Positions 23,446 through 36,015 are shown, numbered from the stretch's first letter. The stretch: DNA of 64,000 nucleotides from Azorinus chamasolen (GCA_963576725.1 OY755242.1:21511315-21575314); one strand, 5' to 3'. The notes: generated by a model from the sequence alone, not told the origin. Numbers and translations are program-made.

Positions 23446-24487
23446 TACAGGATGAATTAAAGTAATGCATAGTTTTAGCTCATTTAGGAGCTTTCTGTAT
23501 AGCTTTCGTCCTGCAGTAAATTGCAATCTGCGCCCACGGCACAGAATAAAACCTCTTTTTGGTGGTCGCATTAATTAGAGGAGCTTTACTGTTTTTACTT
23601 TTTATAGAGTCAAAACTTAAAGATAATTTGTAACTCTCACCTGGAACCTAGGTAGCTGGGACATATTTTCTGCAAATCGCCCGACTCCCTGAGAAAATGA
23701 ACACGTGGTGCAAGCCTGACCAAAACCGTTTTTCAAAGCGTTCTCGGAGATATGGAACAGACACGTTTACAGTTCAAAACGTACGTTTGACCTTGAACTT
23801 TGACGCTGACCTTCAGCTAGCTGGGTGACTGAAATTATTAATATGCTGATTAATCATGTACTCGATGAATCATTAACGAAATTTAACTTTTATAGTTCTA
23901 TTGTTGATCGCAAAATACTAGTAGTTTTATTCAGGGCCATATCACACATTTGCGGAACATGATCTGGATTCGGACAGTCTGTAAGGTCGCACATCTTAAG
24001 CAAATCTACAGCTTGTGTGCAATGAGGTCGATCTATTTGCTCTGTGAGCGTAGACCTAGACCAGCCAACGCGTCTCCATTCCCGGTCAGTGTTTCCTTCC
24101 AAAATTTGAACCGCCAGGACTGCTTCTGACATCCACTAAAAAGGGCGACCTGGCTGACACTTGCTAACATCAATGATCATTGATCCAGATGACCCGCCCA
24201 GAAACTGTCTCACCACGATCAAAGCTGTTTGAAACCCTTGAACGATTCGGATGTTAGTAGAAATTGATTGCCGCAGATAAAATTTTGAGCGGTCATTTTT
24301 ACAGCTATATAGACCCGGTTTATTCCAATGTCTCCCACATTTTGATTTTCAATTTTCCAATAAGTCCCACATTCAAGCCAGACAGGTGAATCAGTGGAGC
24401 ATGCAGTAGACTATAGTCAGTATCAATTGTTTGTGATATAGTTTGATTGAACTGACCTACCTGTCTATAGAAAGAGAACAATTATAT
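23446..24487. other. HP-T core relic and one unassigned frame
   Basis: 23457-23520 is a broken AAGTAATGCA...GGAGCTTTCTG core. A minus-strand 80-residue frame (24132-23890, MSEAVLAVQILEGNTDREWR...) has varied composition and could be an exon, but no family is recognised and no splice partner was found. Confidence 0.25.
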
Positions 24488-25497
24488 ACCCGATAGGAAA
24501 AAAATTTCCGGGTCGTGTTTTTCTTGTTTTTTGGAGTGGTTTAAGGTTCAAATAGATAGTTTTAGGCTAGTTTTACATACTTCGATCAGATTTTTTTTTA
24601 ATTATTATTATTCTATTTATTTATTTAATTTTTTTTTTTTTTTGGGGGGGGGGGGGGGGGTCCGTAGGTGAGTCCAAGCATGCGTCGGGCACCTTTGACC
24701 ACAAGCACTCACGTTTGCTCGCATGGTTAACGAACTTTAACTTTGAAACATTGGTGTCAATGACTGTACGCCGACCGTTGGTCGTAAAGAAGGGTCAACA
24801 CTCGAATAATAATAGCACGCTAGTTACCCTTTCTGCATTGAATGTACAGATAATAAACAAGAAAAGCATTGATGTAATTTGTAATTTACTAAACATCAAA
24901 GGGCGCCATTATAAAGAACAACCATGCTGGTTTTGTTTAAATCTATTGTGAAACAAAAATGCTTAGAATACGAGTGATCATGATACTTATATGCTGCACT
25001 TACCCTTTCAATGAAGATATAACTTGTCTGCTATTGAAATAGTGTAAACATAAATGAAGACAAATGAAAGATATTTACATGAAAATATACACTGATTGGC
25101 ATTATTTTAATACAACCATGCAATCATTCAAAGGTTTAGTTCAGCATATTGCTGCATATTCAGCATAGTTCAACATATCGGAACTACTACAGACAGAAGT
25201 ATGATATCAGACACCCTATCAAACAATGAAATAATTATACTTAAAACAACTAAATAATGAGTTTGTCCAAAGCTTTTCAATACTGTGAATTTAAGAATTG
25301 AATCAAATACCGAAATAGTTTAGATTGTAGTTTGATAGATAATTAGCACGTTTTTATAAATTATTTTAATTGATTATTGACGGATCAGTCATGATTAAAT
25401 CTTAGAAAATAATAGTATTATTTTCATTGTAAAATCTCATTCATATATTGATAAACTCAAAGGTGCTCGACGCATGCTTGGACTCACCCATGGAAAC

Positions 25498-25529
<32 letters not shown>

Positions 25530-25848
25530 AAAAAAAAAAAAAATTGTGATCGAAGTATGTTAAACTAGCCTAAAACTATCTATTTGAACCTTAAACCACT
25601 CCGAAAAACAAGAAAAGCACGACCCGGAAAAAAAATTCCTATCGGGTTTATATATATGTATTGATATATAGACCCGATAGGAAATTTTTTCCGGGTCGTG
25701 TTTTTCTCGTTTTTCGGAGTGGTTTTAGGTTCAAATAGATAGTTTTAGGCCAGTTGAACATCGATCACAATTTTTTTTTTTTTTTTTTTTTTTTGGGGGG
25801 GGGGGGGGGGTCCATGGATGAGTCCAAGCATGCGTCGGGCACCTTTGG
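24488..25848. repeat. Three-copy foldback repeat with poly-T/poly-G tracts
   Basis: About 190-210-bp unit A (24488-24698, forward), B (25458-25647, inverted) and C (25672-25848, forward). Each runs ACCCGATAGGAA, GTTCAAATAGATAGTTTTAG, a T-run fused to a G-run, then GAGTCCAAGCATGCGTCGGG. Tracts: T then G17 (A), C20 A24 (B), T24 G16 (C). B and C meet head to head over 24 bp. The 760-bp interior between A and B has no recognised gene. Confidence 0.75.
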
Positions 25849-26956
25849 ATAAACTCTGATAAGATAAGCTTAATATAACACACCAATTTGCTAGAAATCT
25901 AGAGTTTAAAATGGTTTAAAATGCCATACGTGGCACTAAGCAAGGTCGAATTCTAATGACATAAGATATCTCCAATTATGGTCCCAATGTGCTCCATTTT
26001 TCACATGTTATACAATAACGTACATAAATTTAATTAATCACTACTTAAAAACTTAAAGAATGTCTTAACATATAGCTGGGTTTCTTTAAATTTTAATAAA
26101 TAGACATTCTGTAAATATTGGGCGGAAAATATCTTGAAGTGCGTTTGATTTTCATGAAAATGTGATTATTATGTACATACGTTCCAAAAGACAAACTTCA
26201 GCGTCACCGTATTACGGTGCAATATACTCAGCCTTTCTGACCTAGTGACTGGTTTCAAGTCGATAATAAACTAAAACATTCATTTATACACCGTAATGTA
26301 TAGGATTTGTACTCTTAATTGGGCCAAACTTTACAAAGTAAATATACGTTATACCTAAACTTTCAATTAATCCGCATTCAACCAAAAACTGCACACTGGA
26401 CTGTGTATTACTGAAAAAAAGTGTAATACTTTCCATGACCTTAAGGCAAGCATATTGCACCGGAAATTCGAAAGGATCAGCTTTTAAGTATCAATAATGC
26501 ATTTATTTATTTTAATGCAATTATAACAAACAAATGCTTATTTTTATTTCATTAATTCTGATATGTTATTTACACTCTTAATCGACCAGTACATACAATT
26601 TACAAGTAACTTTCACTTTTTCAACGGTACAGAAATGACTGCTCCTCCCATTAGCTGAACATTTCGTAAGCCCATATAGGCGCCGCGTTTAAATGCGCGG
26701 GCGCCAATAATGACATTATGAATATTTGTTTGGACGCCGCTGTAATGAACCCGGGGGGGGGGGGTCATAATATTTCGAACTTCCGACTCCCCGGTCATAA
26801 ATTAATATTAGACCATCATCCCGTCATCTTATGACCGGGGGGGAGGGGGGGTCGATGTAGTCTATTACGGGGGTTACTTTATTTCATTATACCGGAAAGC
26901 GAATCCCAGGGTTTGTTGCAATGCATGAATAGGGCCTACGTACAGTAGAACCTCAC
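25849..26956. other. No gene recognised; two G-rich tracts
   Basis: G runs at about 26752-26763 and 26836-26848 with ATGACCGGGG copies could form quadruplexes. The rest is AT-rich. Confidence 0.35.
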
Positions 26957-27206
26957 ATAACACTTTCCCTGTTCTATGTTTATTACAAATTTCAATATCT
27001 ACTGAATATTCATTAACAAACTAATTATAAAAAAATATGGAAGGTGTAACATTAAAGACATTTAAGAAAGCAAAGAAACAGATCTATCAAATTCTATTAG
27101 CAAACAGAGCAGATCCTGATCAGACGGCTCCTCTAGGAGCCGTCTGATCTGGGTTTACTCTTTTCGCAGATGCGTGAAAACACGTTTATATGAGGGAAAG
27201 GGTTAA
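26957..27206. mobile_element. HP-B foldback
   Basis: Right end GGGAAAGGGTTAA; left end ACACTTTCCCTGTTCTATG. Core GACGGCTCCTCTAGGAGCCG inside GCAAACAGAGCAGATC arms. Confidence 0.75.
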
Positions 27207-27914
27207 GGTAGTTCTCGCTGCTGCTCGGTTATTCAATTAACACCATATTTGGTCCAGGTAATTAGAAAGGTACCACCAACACGACACGACTGCGACGCTC
27301 ATTTAAAATTTGACGTCGGTTGCTTAGCAATAAATGACGTCAAAAACGCCCTCTGGTGTCACCTAAGCAAGTCACATGTGACTGCGAATAAATTTCTTTA
27401 TTTATTTACAAATGCCGTTGCGTATTTGAATCAATTCGAAAACCGTTTTGAAGAAGAAGCATTGTTCTTCAATATGATATGCGATATTGTTTTACAAGCG
27501 TAACACTTTTGTTAAGTCAAGAGTTGAAAGTTGGAAAACCCATTTACCGCATTCTGATATTGGATTTTTCCCGCCACTTTCGACGAATTCCAAAAAAACA
27601 ACCTAGCAAAAAACCAATACCAATTCGAATTATTGTTTCGCTACGAGTGAATTTGCTAGGTCATCTCGTCATCATATTCGACGCCAACGCGACGTTGAAA
27701 TATATAATTATGTCCTCCGTGAGAATATATGACTGGATTTAAAAGAATGAGAAGTAGATCTAAAACAATAAATAAAAAAAATCTGCTTTGGAATACATAT
27801 GAAAATAATTAATTAATTGATAGGGTGTCAAACGTTTTACTGCGAAATATATACAAAGGAGTGCATAATGTCATATTTCATTTTAATCCGTTGCTCTATA
27901 AATATATATTTTTA
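27207..27914. other. No gene recognised
   Basis: Frames of 84 and 87 codons (27249-27503, 27479-27742) overlap and have no recognisable motif. Less AT-rich than the surroundings. Confidence 0.25.
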
Positions 27915-28190
27915 AGTAAACAGAGAAGACGCTGACCAGACGGCTCTTACAGAAGCATTGGGTCCATGCTTATAAAACGTTTAGTTGAGTCTGAGTTTGT
28001 TCTCAAGTTTTTGATTGGTCAGATTTAAGCCTAAGGCTCAAATCTGGCCAATCAAAAGCTTGAGAACTCAAATCTGACCAATCAAAAGCTTGAGAGCGAA
28101 ACTCAGACTAAAATAAAAGCTTTATAAGCATGGACCCAGGTTACTCTGTTTGCAAAGGCGTAAAAAGGCTTATTTGTGGAGTAAAGTAAT
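27915..28190. mobile_element. HP-B copy interrupted by an HP-S foldback
   Basis: HP-B left core half (CAGACGGCTCTTACAG) and right half (TTACTCTGTTTGCAAAGG) are separated by HP-S at 27960-28137. Confidence 0.6.
27960..28137. mobile_element. HP-S foldback copy 1
   Basis: Ends GGGTCCATGCTTATAAAAC and its complement. Interior arm CTGACCAATCAAAAGCTTGA is present twice in tandem on one side, giving an asymmetric hairpin. Confidence 0.7.
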
Positions 28191-28293
28191 GTAATTAGAA
28201 AGTGGTTGTCTCGAGTGACAAACAATTTGGATACTCATGAGTCGCCGAATTACTCGGCGTACGTCTCATCTGGATCCAACCTGTTTTCAACTA

Positions 28294-28497
28294 CAGTAAA
28301 ACCTCTCTTAACCGGCCGTTAAATTTAGTATGAATATCGGTCTTGGAGACAGGTGGCAGCTTAATGCAGGGTGAAAGTCATGCAGAAAGCTCCTAGAGGA
28401 GCTTTCTGCGTGACTTTCACCCTGCATTAAGCAGCCACCTGCCTAAAAGTGTCTAAATTCTTATCTACTAGAATTCCGGTAAAGAGAGGTTTTACTG
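28294..28497. mobile_element. HP-T foldback with TA duplication
   Basis: CAGTAAAACCTCTCTTAACC...GAGAGGTTTTACTG flanked by TA (28292-3, 28498-9). Core GCAGAAAGCTCCTAGAGGAG is embedded in TTAATGCAGGGTGAAAGTCA arms. 204 bp, almost fully self-complementary. Confidence 0.82.
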
Positions 28498-28649
28498 TAT
28501 GACTAATTCGAGTTTAGCTGGAGAAGTGTGGACAACTCGGCTCAGACGTAGTTCTCTATCTGGTTCAGTATACAATATTATGTACAGTAGAGGTAGGTGT
28601 GCGATCCGCTTCTGTGCCAAGGACAGGGCATTTAGTTTGGATATATCTT

Positions 28650-28970
28650 CAGGGCTCTACAATAACTTTTGAATGTGGTTGCTTGAAATTTAGGTGGCCA
28701 AGCTAGTTTTCAGGTTGCCCGAATATGGAATTGAATTTTTAATCATAAATAATTAACCCTGCCAATTCAGAAAAAAACACTCGTACATGTAGATTTTAAA
28801 TTTTAGCTTCAGGATTAAACGTTATTTGGTATCTTACTACATGTACAAATTTGGTATCTCACTACAACTTTTCTGGTTGCCTTATCGGACAACCAGTGGG
28901 ACGTAGAGGTTGTCCGAACCAACTTTTATGTTGCCATGGGCAACATGACAACTGTTAGTGTAGAGCCCTG
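28650..28970. mobile_element. hAT-like MITE
   Basis: CAGGGCTCTACAATAAC at the left, GTTAGTGTAGAGCCCTG at the right. CAGGGCTC termini are typical of hAT elements. Eight-base flanks are not identical, so the duplication has decayed. Interior has TTGTCCGAACCAAC and GGACAACCAG direct and inverted motifs. Confidence 0.5.
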
Positions 28971-29408
28971 ATCTATATGAATAAATAGTCATTTACATAA
29001 GGGTTCCATAACTAGTTTTTTTAACTACCATAAAAACTCACTAACACAGTCTCACTAACACAGCCATTCAAGTTGTATGTGTTGGTTTTTTTAAACTAGG
29101 CGATAGCTTCATACAGGACAAAGGTTAAGCTAAACACTTCTGTAGGAGATTTCTGTTACATTTGCCCTGCATTAAGCAACCACCTGATTTAACAGACTCC
29201 TGCGTTAACATATTAGCGAGTCTTTACCATACTCTTGTGCCCCCAATACACACACCTGGCGTCCATGAACTCTAGAATGCCAAACACGGACATAAACTCG
29301 TCCACTGTCATAGGCGGGTCTAAGATCACCGTTGCAATCAGTGTGGATCCAGATGAGACGTCCTGTTAGGATCCAAAATGTTTGATGCTGTGGTAAAATG
29401 GTTTTGGA

Positions 29409-29579
29409 TTAACCCTTTCGCTGCCAAATTATGTCGTCTGCTAACTTTGTCGTCTGCTACAAAATGTCATTTTTTTGATATTCTTCATTTTTGTTTCAAA
29501 AACATAGTAACAGTAACAAACAGTTACTCGGCGTCTCATCTGGATCCAAACTGTTTGGCATTGGCAGCGAAAGGGTTAA
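29409..29579. mobile_element. HP-C-type foldback with perfect TTAA ends
   Basis: TTAACCCTTTCGCTGCCAA and TTGGCAGCGAAAGGGTTAA are perfect inverted repeats. The interior carries GGCGTCTCATCTGGATCC and CAAACTGTTTGG. Confidence 0.8.
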
Positions 29580-29652
29580 AAACAAAAAGAAAATTAAAAT
29601 GTAAAACTTGTAGCAGATAACTAATTGTGTAGACGATAATTTATTTGGCAGC

Positions 29653-29872
29653 GAACTTTTCCCTGTTCTATGTTTATTGCAATACCTACTGAATATTCAT
29701 AGACGAAACAAGTACATGTATTATGAAATATGGAAGATGGAAAATTGTAGCAATTTTAGAAAGTAAAGAAGCAGAGCTATCGAATTCCATTAGCAAACAG
29801 AGTAGACCCTGATCAGGCGGCCCCTCTCTGTTTGCAAATGCGTGAATACGCGTTTAGGAGGGAAAGGGTGAA
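29653..29872. mobile_element. HP-B foldback with half its core deleted
   Basis: CCCTGTTCTATGTTTATTGC to GGGAAAGGGTGAAA. The central hairpin reads GATCAGGCGGCCCCTCTCTG, lacking the return arm. Confidence 0.6.
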
Positions 29873-30176
29873 ACAACACAACTCGGTCATAGGTAAAATC
29901 AATTCCCACAGGTCAAATAAAGTGTTCGTATCTGTATATCCCACAATATTCATAATGACTACATGTATAGTTCATATTACCAAAGGTGACAACAGGCGGT
30001 CGTATCGAACTTATTTTATAATGTAAGGCACGCAAACACTATTACTAGACTGCTGATCCAGAAAAATCTGAAAAAATACCCATCTGATTTATTTAATATA
30101 TTTACCAAGGTGTATGTCTTTTTTATCAAACGATGATTTGAACGCATACAGACTAGAAATAAGTTTAAATCACTTG
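29873..30176. other. Nothing recognised
   Basis: AT-rich interval before duplication copy 2. Confidence 0.4.
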
Positions 30177-31719
30177 TTCAGCGGCTAGCTGTCTATTTTC
30201 ACTTTTGTTCTAGTTTTCCACCAATGAGAAACTGTTACATTGTAATTTGCATATGACCTAGTAGTAAACTGTATTACTTGACTGGCATACAACCTTTTTA
30301 TATGCCTCTACACATTGCGAAACTATGTAAAATTCTGATATACAGTCTACTAACGTGTCGAATTTCCTGGGGGTAATTATTACGATATTGCAGTTATTTC
30401 AAACACCATGTTTTATGATAATTAGCTGCTTCGGCCTCGCAAATTGAATTCAATGCAATAATTAACATAATTACAACACGTGTAAGGCCCCATGTTACAC
30501 AGACATGTTCTATAAACTTCTTAGAGTTCAGTCAAAACGCCATATAGTACAGAAAGTAATTATTTACGCAGATATTTAGCATGGGACGGTAGACTGTCGA
30601 CTGTCGAAAGTTCTGTTCTTAAAATAGATTTTAAGACCTGGAAATTCCCATAAAATCAAAGTACTGATGTACTGATATTTATCACCTCATGGTAATGGTT
30701 GCTGAGCAATATTACCAGTTTGTCGAAACCTCTATTAAACTTTCAAACGTTTACTATCATTTTGCTATCAATTACTACAACATTTGATCATAAGTCCACT
30801 TTGACGAACAGGTAGTTTGCCGAAACCACTATAATTCACAGGCAGTGCTATAGGAAATAAAGAAGAAGGGTTGTTTAGTATATTAGAGTAGTGGTATTGA
30901 TAGTATTAATTACTATTCCCGACCAAAGCACCGATACTCTGGTTGTTGGCTCTCTTTGATATAAAGCTACTTACTGAAGGCTATTACTATGGCTCTATCA
31001 CATGGGGCTTGGGCTCATAGAGTAGGTTATACTGTTTTAAAACTACATGTAGATTCAGTTAATGATATCATTAATGATGATGCACACAAGTCGATTAAAG
31101 CGTTCATCTAGGCTAAATAAATACAGTTCTTTATGGAATTACAGACTCTGCACAAACAAAAACTTTTGTCACTGACCGTTCCAAGGCGGTACTTCCATCT
31201 TCCTCCTATTGTATGTTTGTTTTGTCTTTGTGCGTCTCTTGTTGTTTTTTCTACTTATTTACATTTGCTTTTTCCATGGATTGCTGTTCGGGCGAGTGTT
31301 TGTTCTGTATGTGGTGTTTCCTGCATGGCTCATTTTTGTACTTTTATGCTTTAAAGTGTATTCAATTTCTTATCTTCATATCAATACAAATAAAAGCGCT
31401 TTCATGTACATTTTATAAAAGGTAAACTAAATAACTAACTTGAGATAGTTTAAAAACATTACTTTGACATCGTACATTTTAAAAGTGATTTCCTGTAAAA
31501 GCAACTTGAAATATTTCAATAAATGCTTCTTCTACTCCAATTCATTTTCACTGCATGCTTCTCTGCTAGTATAATAACATGCAAACCTTCAATGATCTAG
31601 TTCTCTGTACTAGTAGAATCTCCAAACATTGAAATAAATATTGAAGAGATTGTTTTGTACATTGTGTCAATATTTGAATGCCGCTGAATATCTTTTTTAA
31701 AAGATATGTCTTGTTCATA
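30177..31719 (+). repeat. Segmental duplication, copy 2
   Basis: Partner of 2511-4890. It lacks the 4073-4684 insertion and so gives an empty site for it. Overlapping frames at 31133-31425 have no conserved counterpart in copy 1. Confidence 0.75.
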
Positions 31720-31844
31720 ATGAAATTAATATACACGTGCAAAGATCGAAGAACAGGCAAACTCGCTGAATTGACACCCACTACCAAACAAGTGCTGGCC
31801 TCAGTATTTAACCGAGTTATTTACAAGACAGACAAAAATGTTTT

Positions 31845-32835
31845 TTGGGGTTTTTTTTGCAAACAAAGGGCCATAACCCTGGTGTACCAAGTCAGTGATA
31901 CTTGCAGGGTCGTATTTCTTTATTGTACTAAACATTTGCACAAAGTTTCACTGAAAAACTCCACACCATAACTGAGATATGACTTCGACAAAAAATTACG
32001 TTTTTCCCAAACAATGGACCATTTTCCAACGTCAATATGAGCCATACTTGTAGGGCCGCACCTTCTTATGGCTTTACACAAATTTTCATCGTAAAACCAA
32101 GGCCGTTTCTGATATATGACTCCGGACAAACAAAAAAAGTTAATGTTTTGCAAATAAAGGACAGTAACTCTAATGTAACATGGTCAATGTGAATAATACT
32201 TGCAGGGATGCATTTACTTATACTTATGCTACTTTACCCTTACAACGCTGACTTTTCAAATGGACTATTCCAAATTTCAAACACGTCAAGCTTATAGCGA
32301 ATATTTGGGGAGTTTTCTAAAGAAAAGTGTAACATGGCAAACAGTGCAGACCCTGATGAGAGGGCTCCTCTAGGAGCCCTCTCATCTGGGTCTACACTGT
32401 TTGCAAATAACATCAGTGACTCGTGTCCCGCACAGTAAGGGTTAACATTTACACGAAGTTTCAAGGGGGAACATCAAACAATTTCTGAGAAATGACCGGA
32501 CAGACTAAAATGATACATTTTTGGCAAACAACTGGCCATAACTCTTGTGTTCCAAGGTCAATGTAAATAATACTGGCGGACCGCGTTTTCTTATGTCATT
32601 TAACATTTACACATGGTTGTGTGGAACAACTTCAAACATTCTGAGAAATAGCTCTGGGCAGACAAAAAGGTAACATTATTGACAGACAAAGGGCCAGAAA
32701 TCTGGTGTTCCTAGGTCAATTTGAGTGATACTTCCTTTTTAGTACTAACCATTTACACAGTTTCAAAGAAAAAAAATCAACCGTTTCTGAGATATGACTC
32801 CGGGACACACGGATTGACAATGCCAAAACTATTTC
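31845..32835 (+). repeat. Tandem-core repeat, about five 160-bp units
   Basis: Units share AAAGGGCCATAACCC-like starts, GGTCAATATGAG, TTTACACAAA and TGAGATATGACTCCGG. One unit is split by the HP-D foldback at 32233-32445. No terminal structures were found. Confidence 0.6.
32233..32445. mobile_element. HP-D foldback inserted in a tandem unit
   Basis: TTTACCCTTAC...GTAAGGGTTAA ends. Core AGAGGGCTCCTCTAGGAGCC. Neighbouring units read TTTAACATTTACAC where this one has the element between TTTA and TTAACATTTACAC, so the target was TTAA. Confidence 0.78.
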
Positions 32836-32907
32836 CCTCTGCGTTCAGCGGGGGTGATCACAAATTTCTTATTGCAATTAGTCTGGAGTACAAAAAAAAC
32901 TATAAAT

Positions 32908-32985
32908 CGAGGGCTTGGTGCAAAACTGTTGTAACTCCTTCACTTTGTGAATGAGTTACAATAGTTTTGCACGAAGCCCTCGAAA
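32908..32985. repeat. Short hairpin
   Basis: CGAGGGCTTGGTGCAAAACT pairs with AGTTTTGCACGAAGCCCTCG over a short loop. Confidence 0.6.
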
Positions 32986-33257
32986 CGGAGTTCAAATCTG
33001 CAACAACAAAGATAAATAGGGGCTTTCTCCACATATCCCTAGCGTATTAAGACAAGAGGATCACGAAGCCTATATATTGCTAACCTATGTACATAATGCA
33101 CTAGTCCAGAATTCCAGATTATAATAATAATACAAAATGTACTGTTTTCAACAGATTTACGGTTAAGTAAATAATTACCCCATTTCTATCTTAATACTTG
33201 TACATTTGCATAAGCAAAGAAATGGGGTTACCGGTATTACATTGATAACAATATAAA

Positions 33258-34634
33258 CTAGAGGTTTTTGTCACAAAAACGGATGTCTCCCCTCCAATAA
33301 AAGCAATATGTAAAGGGAAATCACTAAAAATGTTATGGTCTTGATGAATGATACTTCCCTTCATTATGCGTTTTCCACACTACATTTTTCAAAAAGAAAA
33401 TGATAACAGCTAATAACTCCAAAAATACTGATACCAGATTAATGGCCCTTGTGCATGACACTTACTTTGATCATGCTCTTTCCAAAAATAAAATGTGATT
33501 CCAATAGCATCAGTCGAACAGGAGTTATTGATCGGCCAAAAAATGTAACAAAGGGCAATAACTCCAAAAGTATTGAAGCCAGAATTATGGCCCTTGTTCA
33601 TGACACTTTCTCTCATCATGCTCTTTCCATGTATGAAGTTTCAATACGATGGCAAGAGCCATGTAGGAGTTATCGTCCGGACAAGAAAGAATTAAACAAA
33701 TGTACAAGGGGCAATAACTCTAAATTTATTGAAGCTCGAGTTAAGGATCTTATGCATGACACTTTCTCTTATTATGATCGTTCCATGTTTGAAGTTTCAC
33801 TCCAATGGCATGTGTCACATAGGAGTAATCATCCGGACAAAAAATTGTGATTTATTTTACAAAGGAAAATAACTCCAATATTAGTGAAGCCAGAGTTATG
33901 AACCTTGTGCATGACACTTCCTCTCGTTATGATCTTTCGATATATGAAGTTTCAATCCAATGGCATCAGGCATATTGAAGTTATTGTCCGGACAAAAAAT
34001 TGTGATATTTTTTACAAAGGGCAATAACTCCAATATTAGCGAAGCCAGAGTTATGGACCTTGTGCATGACACTTCCTCTCGTCATGATCTTTCCATATAA
34101 TAAGTTTCAATCCAATGGCATGAGCCATATAGGAGTTATCGTCCGGACAAAAAAGTGTGAATTTTTTTACAAAGGGCAATAACTCCTATATTAGTGAAGC
34201 CAGAGTTATTTACCTTCTGCATGACACTTCCTCTCATTATGCTCTTTCCATATATGAAGTTTCAATCAACTGGCATCAGGCATATTGAAGTTATTGTCCG
34301 GACAAAAAATTGTGATATTTTTTACAAAGGGCAATAACTCCAATATTAGTGAAGCCAGAGTTATGGACCTTGTGCATGACACTTCCTCTCGTCATGATCT
34401 TTCCATATATGAAGTTTCAATCCAATGGCATGAGCCATATAGGAGTTATCGTCCGGACAAAAAAGTGTGATTTTTTTTTACAAGGGGCAATAACTCCTAT
34501 ATTAGTGAAGCCAGAGTTATGGACCTTGTGCATGACACTTCCTCTCATTATGCTCTTTCTATACATGTATATGAAGTTTCAATCAACTGGCATCAGGCAT
34601 ATTGAAGTTATCGTCCGGACAAAAAGTGTGACGG

Positions 34635-34665
<31 letters not shown>

Positions 34666-34716
34666 ACTCTCACGAAAACAATATGTCTCCCCCATATAAA
34701 TATGGGGGGAGACATA
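33258..34716 (+). mobile_element. Tandem-core (pearl/Helitron-like) element, copy 1
   Basis: Starts CTAGAGGTTTTTGTCACAAA and ends with the hairpin ATGTCTCCCCCATATAAAT then ATGGGGGGAGACAT. The core is about eight units of about 148 bp (GGGCAATAACTCC, GAAGCCAGAGTTATGG, GTTATCGTCCGGACAA), then a GACA/GACG microsatellite (34627-34662). Nearly identical to 48143-49454. The 60-133-residue frames inside are periodicity artefacts. Confidence 0.75.
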
Positions 34717-34833
34717 AATATAACCTATTTTTTAAGTGCCTAAGGAGATGACCTTAAAATTAACTTCACTTTGATGCAGGAACACCCAAGCAATTTGGTC
34801 GAAATTCAATCTTGCTTCTGAGGTGTTGTTTAG

Positions 34834-35083
34834 TTAACCCATTCTTTCATATAAACACCTTTTCACACATTTACAAACAGAGTAGACCCAGATCAGACGG
34901 CTCCTATGGGAGTCATCTGATCAGGATCTGCTCTGTTTGCTTATGGAATTTAGTTGATTTGTTTCTTTACTTTCTAAAATGGCTACAGTGTTCCACCTTC
35001 CATATTTCATTTTTACTATTGTGTCCATGAATATGCAGCAGGTATGGAAACTTGGAATAGACCTAGAACATGGGAAGGGTTAA
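34834..35083. mobile_element. HP-B foldback
   Basis: TTAACCCATTCTTTCATATA to GGGAAGGGTTAA. Core GACGGCTCCTATGGGAGTC. The right half has TGGCTACAGTGTTCCACC and ATGAATATGCAGCAGG. Confidence 0.8.
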
Positions 35084-35227
35084 AGGAGGTAATGTTAAAT
35101 CTATCTTTACGCTTTTTAAGCCCATTATCTACTTATGAAGTGAAATGGGACAATTTACATCAGTTGAAAAGAGGATAATTCCAATACACTAAATGTAATA
35201 AAACCTATTCAGCCAGTAAGATTGTGT

Positions 35228-35456
35228 TTAACCCATTCCCTCATATTGACGACTTTTGACAACTCTTTAGAAGTCACATTGTGAAACAACTGTGATAAAT
35301 GGAGCATTTGCTCCTATAGGAGCAAATGCTCTTTTCATCACAATGGTTTCTAACTACAAAATTCTAAAAATTTTCCTTTTCTCTAGTTAATGCTCCTTTC
35401 CGGTAGGTTTATTCAAAGAGGTTGTATCTAAAAATAGCCTATGAGGAAATGGGTAA
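35228..35456. mobile_element. HP-A foldback copy 2
   Basis: TTAACCCATTCCCTC to AAATGGGTAA. Core CATTTGCTCCTATAGGAGCA. Confidence 0.8.
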
Positions 35457-35600
35457 GAGAAATCATATATATTCTATTTGTAGACGTGATCTACTTATAC
35501 ATGTACTATGTAGTAGAGCAAACCATCTCTCATAGTCGGTCACCTGTAGATTAGTTCTGTGAAAATCCATTCAGTGGTTCTGGGTTCAGGAGATTGTTAT

Positions 35601-35829
35601 TTAACCCTTTACTCCATGAATGTTCATGTCAGAAATAATGGCTTTATGTTTTATAATGGCACACGAACAAACGAATATTTCCCATGGTAACAACTGTAGA
35701 ATCATATCGATACTATATCAAAAGCAAACAGAGCAAATCCTGATCAGACAGCTCCTACAGGAAACATATGATCTGGATCTACCCTCTTCGCAAATGTGTA
35801 GAAAGAGTATTTATGGAGTAAAGTGTTAA
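35601..35829. mobile_element. HP-Bv foldback
   Basis: TTAACCCTTTACTCCATGAA to AGTAAAGTGTTAA. The left half carries GAATGTTCATGTCAGAAATA; core CAGACAGCTCCTACAGGAA. Confidence 0.7.
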
Positions 35830-36015
35830 AATATTTTTTTACAAATTTAATAGAGGATCACCTGAAAAGCATCCCTGTGAGATCTGGTGGAAATCCAATC
35901 AGGAATTTGTCTTAGCTCATGTGACCCAAACAATTTAATACATGTATTTAATAGGTCACCTGCAGATCATTCCCGTGTCATCTAGTGAAAATCAATTCAG
36001 ATGTTTAGATGTTGT

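Noticed and set aside
27249..27742. Candidate two-exon gene from the 84- and 87-residue frames
   Set aside because: No recognisable motif and the frames overlap; kept as unassigned sequence.
31133..31425. Possible membrane protein (three overlapping hydrophobic frames)
   Set aside because: T-rich DNA gives Phe/Leu/Cys in every frame; not conserved in duplication copy 1.
33410..34699. Several open frames of 60-133 residues on both strands
   Set aside because: Produced by ~148-bp tandem units; the twin at 48143-49454 gives the same frames with different breaks.
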